From Paenibacillus sp. 1_12 (GTDB taxonomy: Bacteria > Bacillota > Bacilli > Paenibacillales > NBRC-103111), in NCBI RefSeq assembly GCF_900114475.1, contig NZ_FOTE01000014.1:76153-140152 (forward strand): a DNA stretch of 64,000 nt, given 5' to 3'. The notes below the pieces were generated by a model, which was not told the DNA's origin, ran no database searches, and worked only from the letters and a program-made list of their open reading frames with translations. Below, piece after piece: positions 63,206 through 64,000 of this stretch (positions within the stretch are counted from its first letter, which is position 1; every line of letters starts with the position of its first letter). Both the position numbers and the translations under genes were made by a program.

Positions 63206-63904
63206 CTATAAGGGGAGAAGTCTTTTCATGGCTTCCATTTTTTTGATGTAGATCATTTTTTTCTCGATCGAAATGATCTGATCCTCCTGCAGCTCCTGCA
63301 GCACCTTGGTAACAGATTCCCTGACTGTGCCAGCCAGATTGGCAATCTGCTGGTGAGTCAGCTTCATGTTGATCATCAGCGTTCCTTGTTTAATGATGCC
63401 GTGGTCCTGGGCTAGTCTACACACCACTTTGATAATGCGCATCCGGACGTCAAGAAAGGTAAGATCATAAATTTGCTCATTCGCTTTACGAAGTCTCTCC
63501 ATGGTGACCTCAAGAAGTCTCAGACTTAACTTAGGCGTTTGTTCGAGGAATTGATAAAATTCTGAACGCATCAAAGTGTAGATTTTACAATTTTCCAAAG
63601 TTTCGGCTGTTGCGGAACGGGTCAGGCCCTTTTGTATCAGCGACATTTCTCCGAAAAAGTCTCCATCACGGAATAGCGCTAGAATAATTTCCTTTGCATA
63701 ATCAATCCGGTAAATTTTGACGACACCTGATTGAATAAGGAAAAATTCCTCTCCGAGATCCGCTTCGAAAAATAAAATCGTACCTTTTTTAAAATCACGC
63801 TCGACAAACAGAGGGGCGATTATTTCTAGGTCACTAACCGCCAAATCTTGGAATAGGGGTACATTTTGTAACAACGGGATTAAGCTTTTCATGAAAGAAT
63901 TCAT
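63206..63904 (-). CDS. Crp/Fnr family transcription regulator
   Basis: 232 residues. An N-terminal cyclic-nucleotide-binding-type domain (about 15-130, with GEEFFLIQSGVVKIYR and RDGDFFGEMSLIQ) is followed by a winged HTH (THQQIANLAGTVRESVTKVLQELQED). The N-terminus has no Cys cluster, so an FNR-type iron-sulfur oxygen sensor is unlikely. The ligand is unknown. The start is uncertain: ATG at 63904 has only AAAAGAG; ATG at 63892 is an alternative. It is convergent with mutY with 4 nt between stops. Confidence 0.88.
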   Translation of the reverse strand: MNSFMKSLIPLLQNVPLFQDLAVSDLEIIAPLFVERDFKKGTILFFEADLGEEFFLIQSGVVKIYRIDYAKEIILALFRDGDFFGEMSLIQKGLTRSATAETLENCKIYTLMRSEFYQFLEQTPKLSLRLLEVTMERLRKANEQIYDLTFLDVRMRIIKVVCRLAQDHGIIKQGTLMINMKLTHQQIANLAGTVRESVTKVLQELQEDQIISIEKKMIYIKKMEAMKRLLPL

Positions 63905-64000
63905 CTCTTTTCCATTCTTAATGAACGAGTGTATCCTCTCCGATACGATAAATCATGATGTGTAGATGACAGAATCATATTATCTCCTTCGGATGATGAC

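Noticed and set aside
1-64000. CRISPR arrays, rRNA, tRNA, prophage or insertion sequences
   Set aside because: I saw no regular spaced repeats, no rRNA or tRNA-like sequence, and no transposase, integrase or phage structural genes.

Overview
The window looks like chromosome from a spore-forming, aerobic Gram-positive of the Paenibacillaceae (Paenibacillus-like). Pointers: strong AGGAGG-type ribosome binding sites with many TTG/GTG starts, a YhcN/YlaJ spore lipoprotein, a caa3-type cytochrome oxidase operon (ctaCDEFG), a bacilliredoxin (a bacillithiol marker), a DUF4023 micro-protein, a BmrCD-type heterodimeric ABC exporter, and a YesM/YesN two-component pair beside a sugar ABC importer. The family assignment is inference from gene content. 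I see no rRNA, tRNA, CRISPR array, intact insertion sequence or prophage.

Layout. 1-405: 3' end of a DUF4157 (eCIS core domain) protein that begins outside the window. 726-1064: a Gln-rich coiled-coil protein. 1065-1873: mostly non-coding, with a possible frameshifted peptide gene. 1874-4926: polar amino-acid ABC importer (ATPase, binding lipoprotein, two permeases). 5045-6274: M29 aminopeptidase. 6486-7910: a two-gene Kiwa-like anti-phage operon (KwaA membrane protein, KwaB DUF4868). 7944-8906: SPL-like radical SAM protein. 9086-13218: orphan sensor kinase, small membrane protein, copper-amine-oxidase-N-like secreted protein, 65-aa protein, GT2 glycosyltransferase. 13237-18220: RecQ, RNase H1 with viroplasmin domain, DUF4023 micro-protein, small hypothetical protein, SulP transporter. 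18344-22043: ribose-type sugar ABC importer. 22151-22972: DUF554 protein.

23151-31725 reads as one carbohydrate-utilisation locus: YesM-like kinase, YesN-like regulator, MalF/MalG-type permeases, solute-binding lipoprotein and an (alpha/alpha)6 glycoside hydrolase. 31946-35895: two-gene BmrCD-like exporter. 36268-42247: MBL-fold hydrolase, CvfC/YpgR-like HEAT protein, divergent guanylate-kinase-like protein, DEAD-box RNA helicase with a long SRG-rich tail, spore lipoprotein. 42585-47947: cytochrome caa3 oxidase genes and assembly factors behind a near-consensus promoter with ResD-like boxes. 48057-64000: mixed housekeeping, envelope and repair genes: NlpC/P60 hydrolase, ACT-domain malic enzyme, aldolase-type protein, Mn-type CDF exporter, signal peptidase II, DedA/flavoprotein pair, polysaccharide deacetylase, bacilliredoxin, NAD synthetase, AcpS, c-type cytochrome lipoprotein, AraC and Crp/Fnr regulators, MutY.

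Most genes are bounded by clear intrinsic terminators. The best candidates for special biology are the Kiwa-like operon, the eCIS-type DUF4157 protein at the left edge, the guanylate-kinase-like protein with a rearranged P-loop, and the SRG-rich helicase tail. Kiwa is a described system, so this copy is a divergent member and not a new class.
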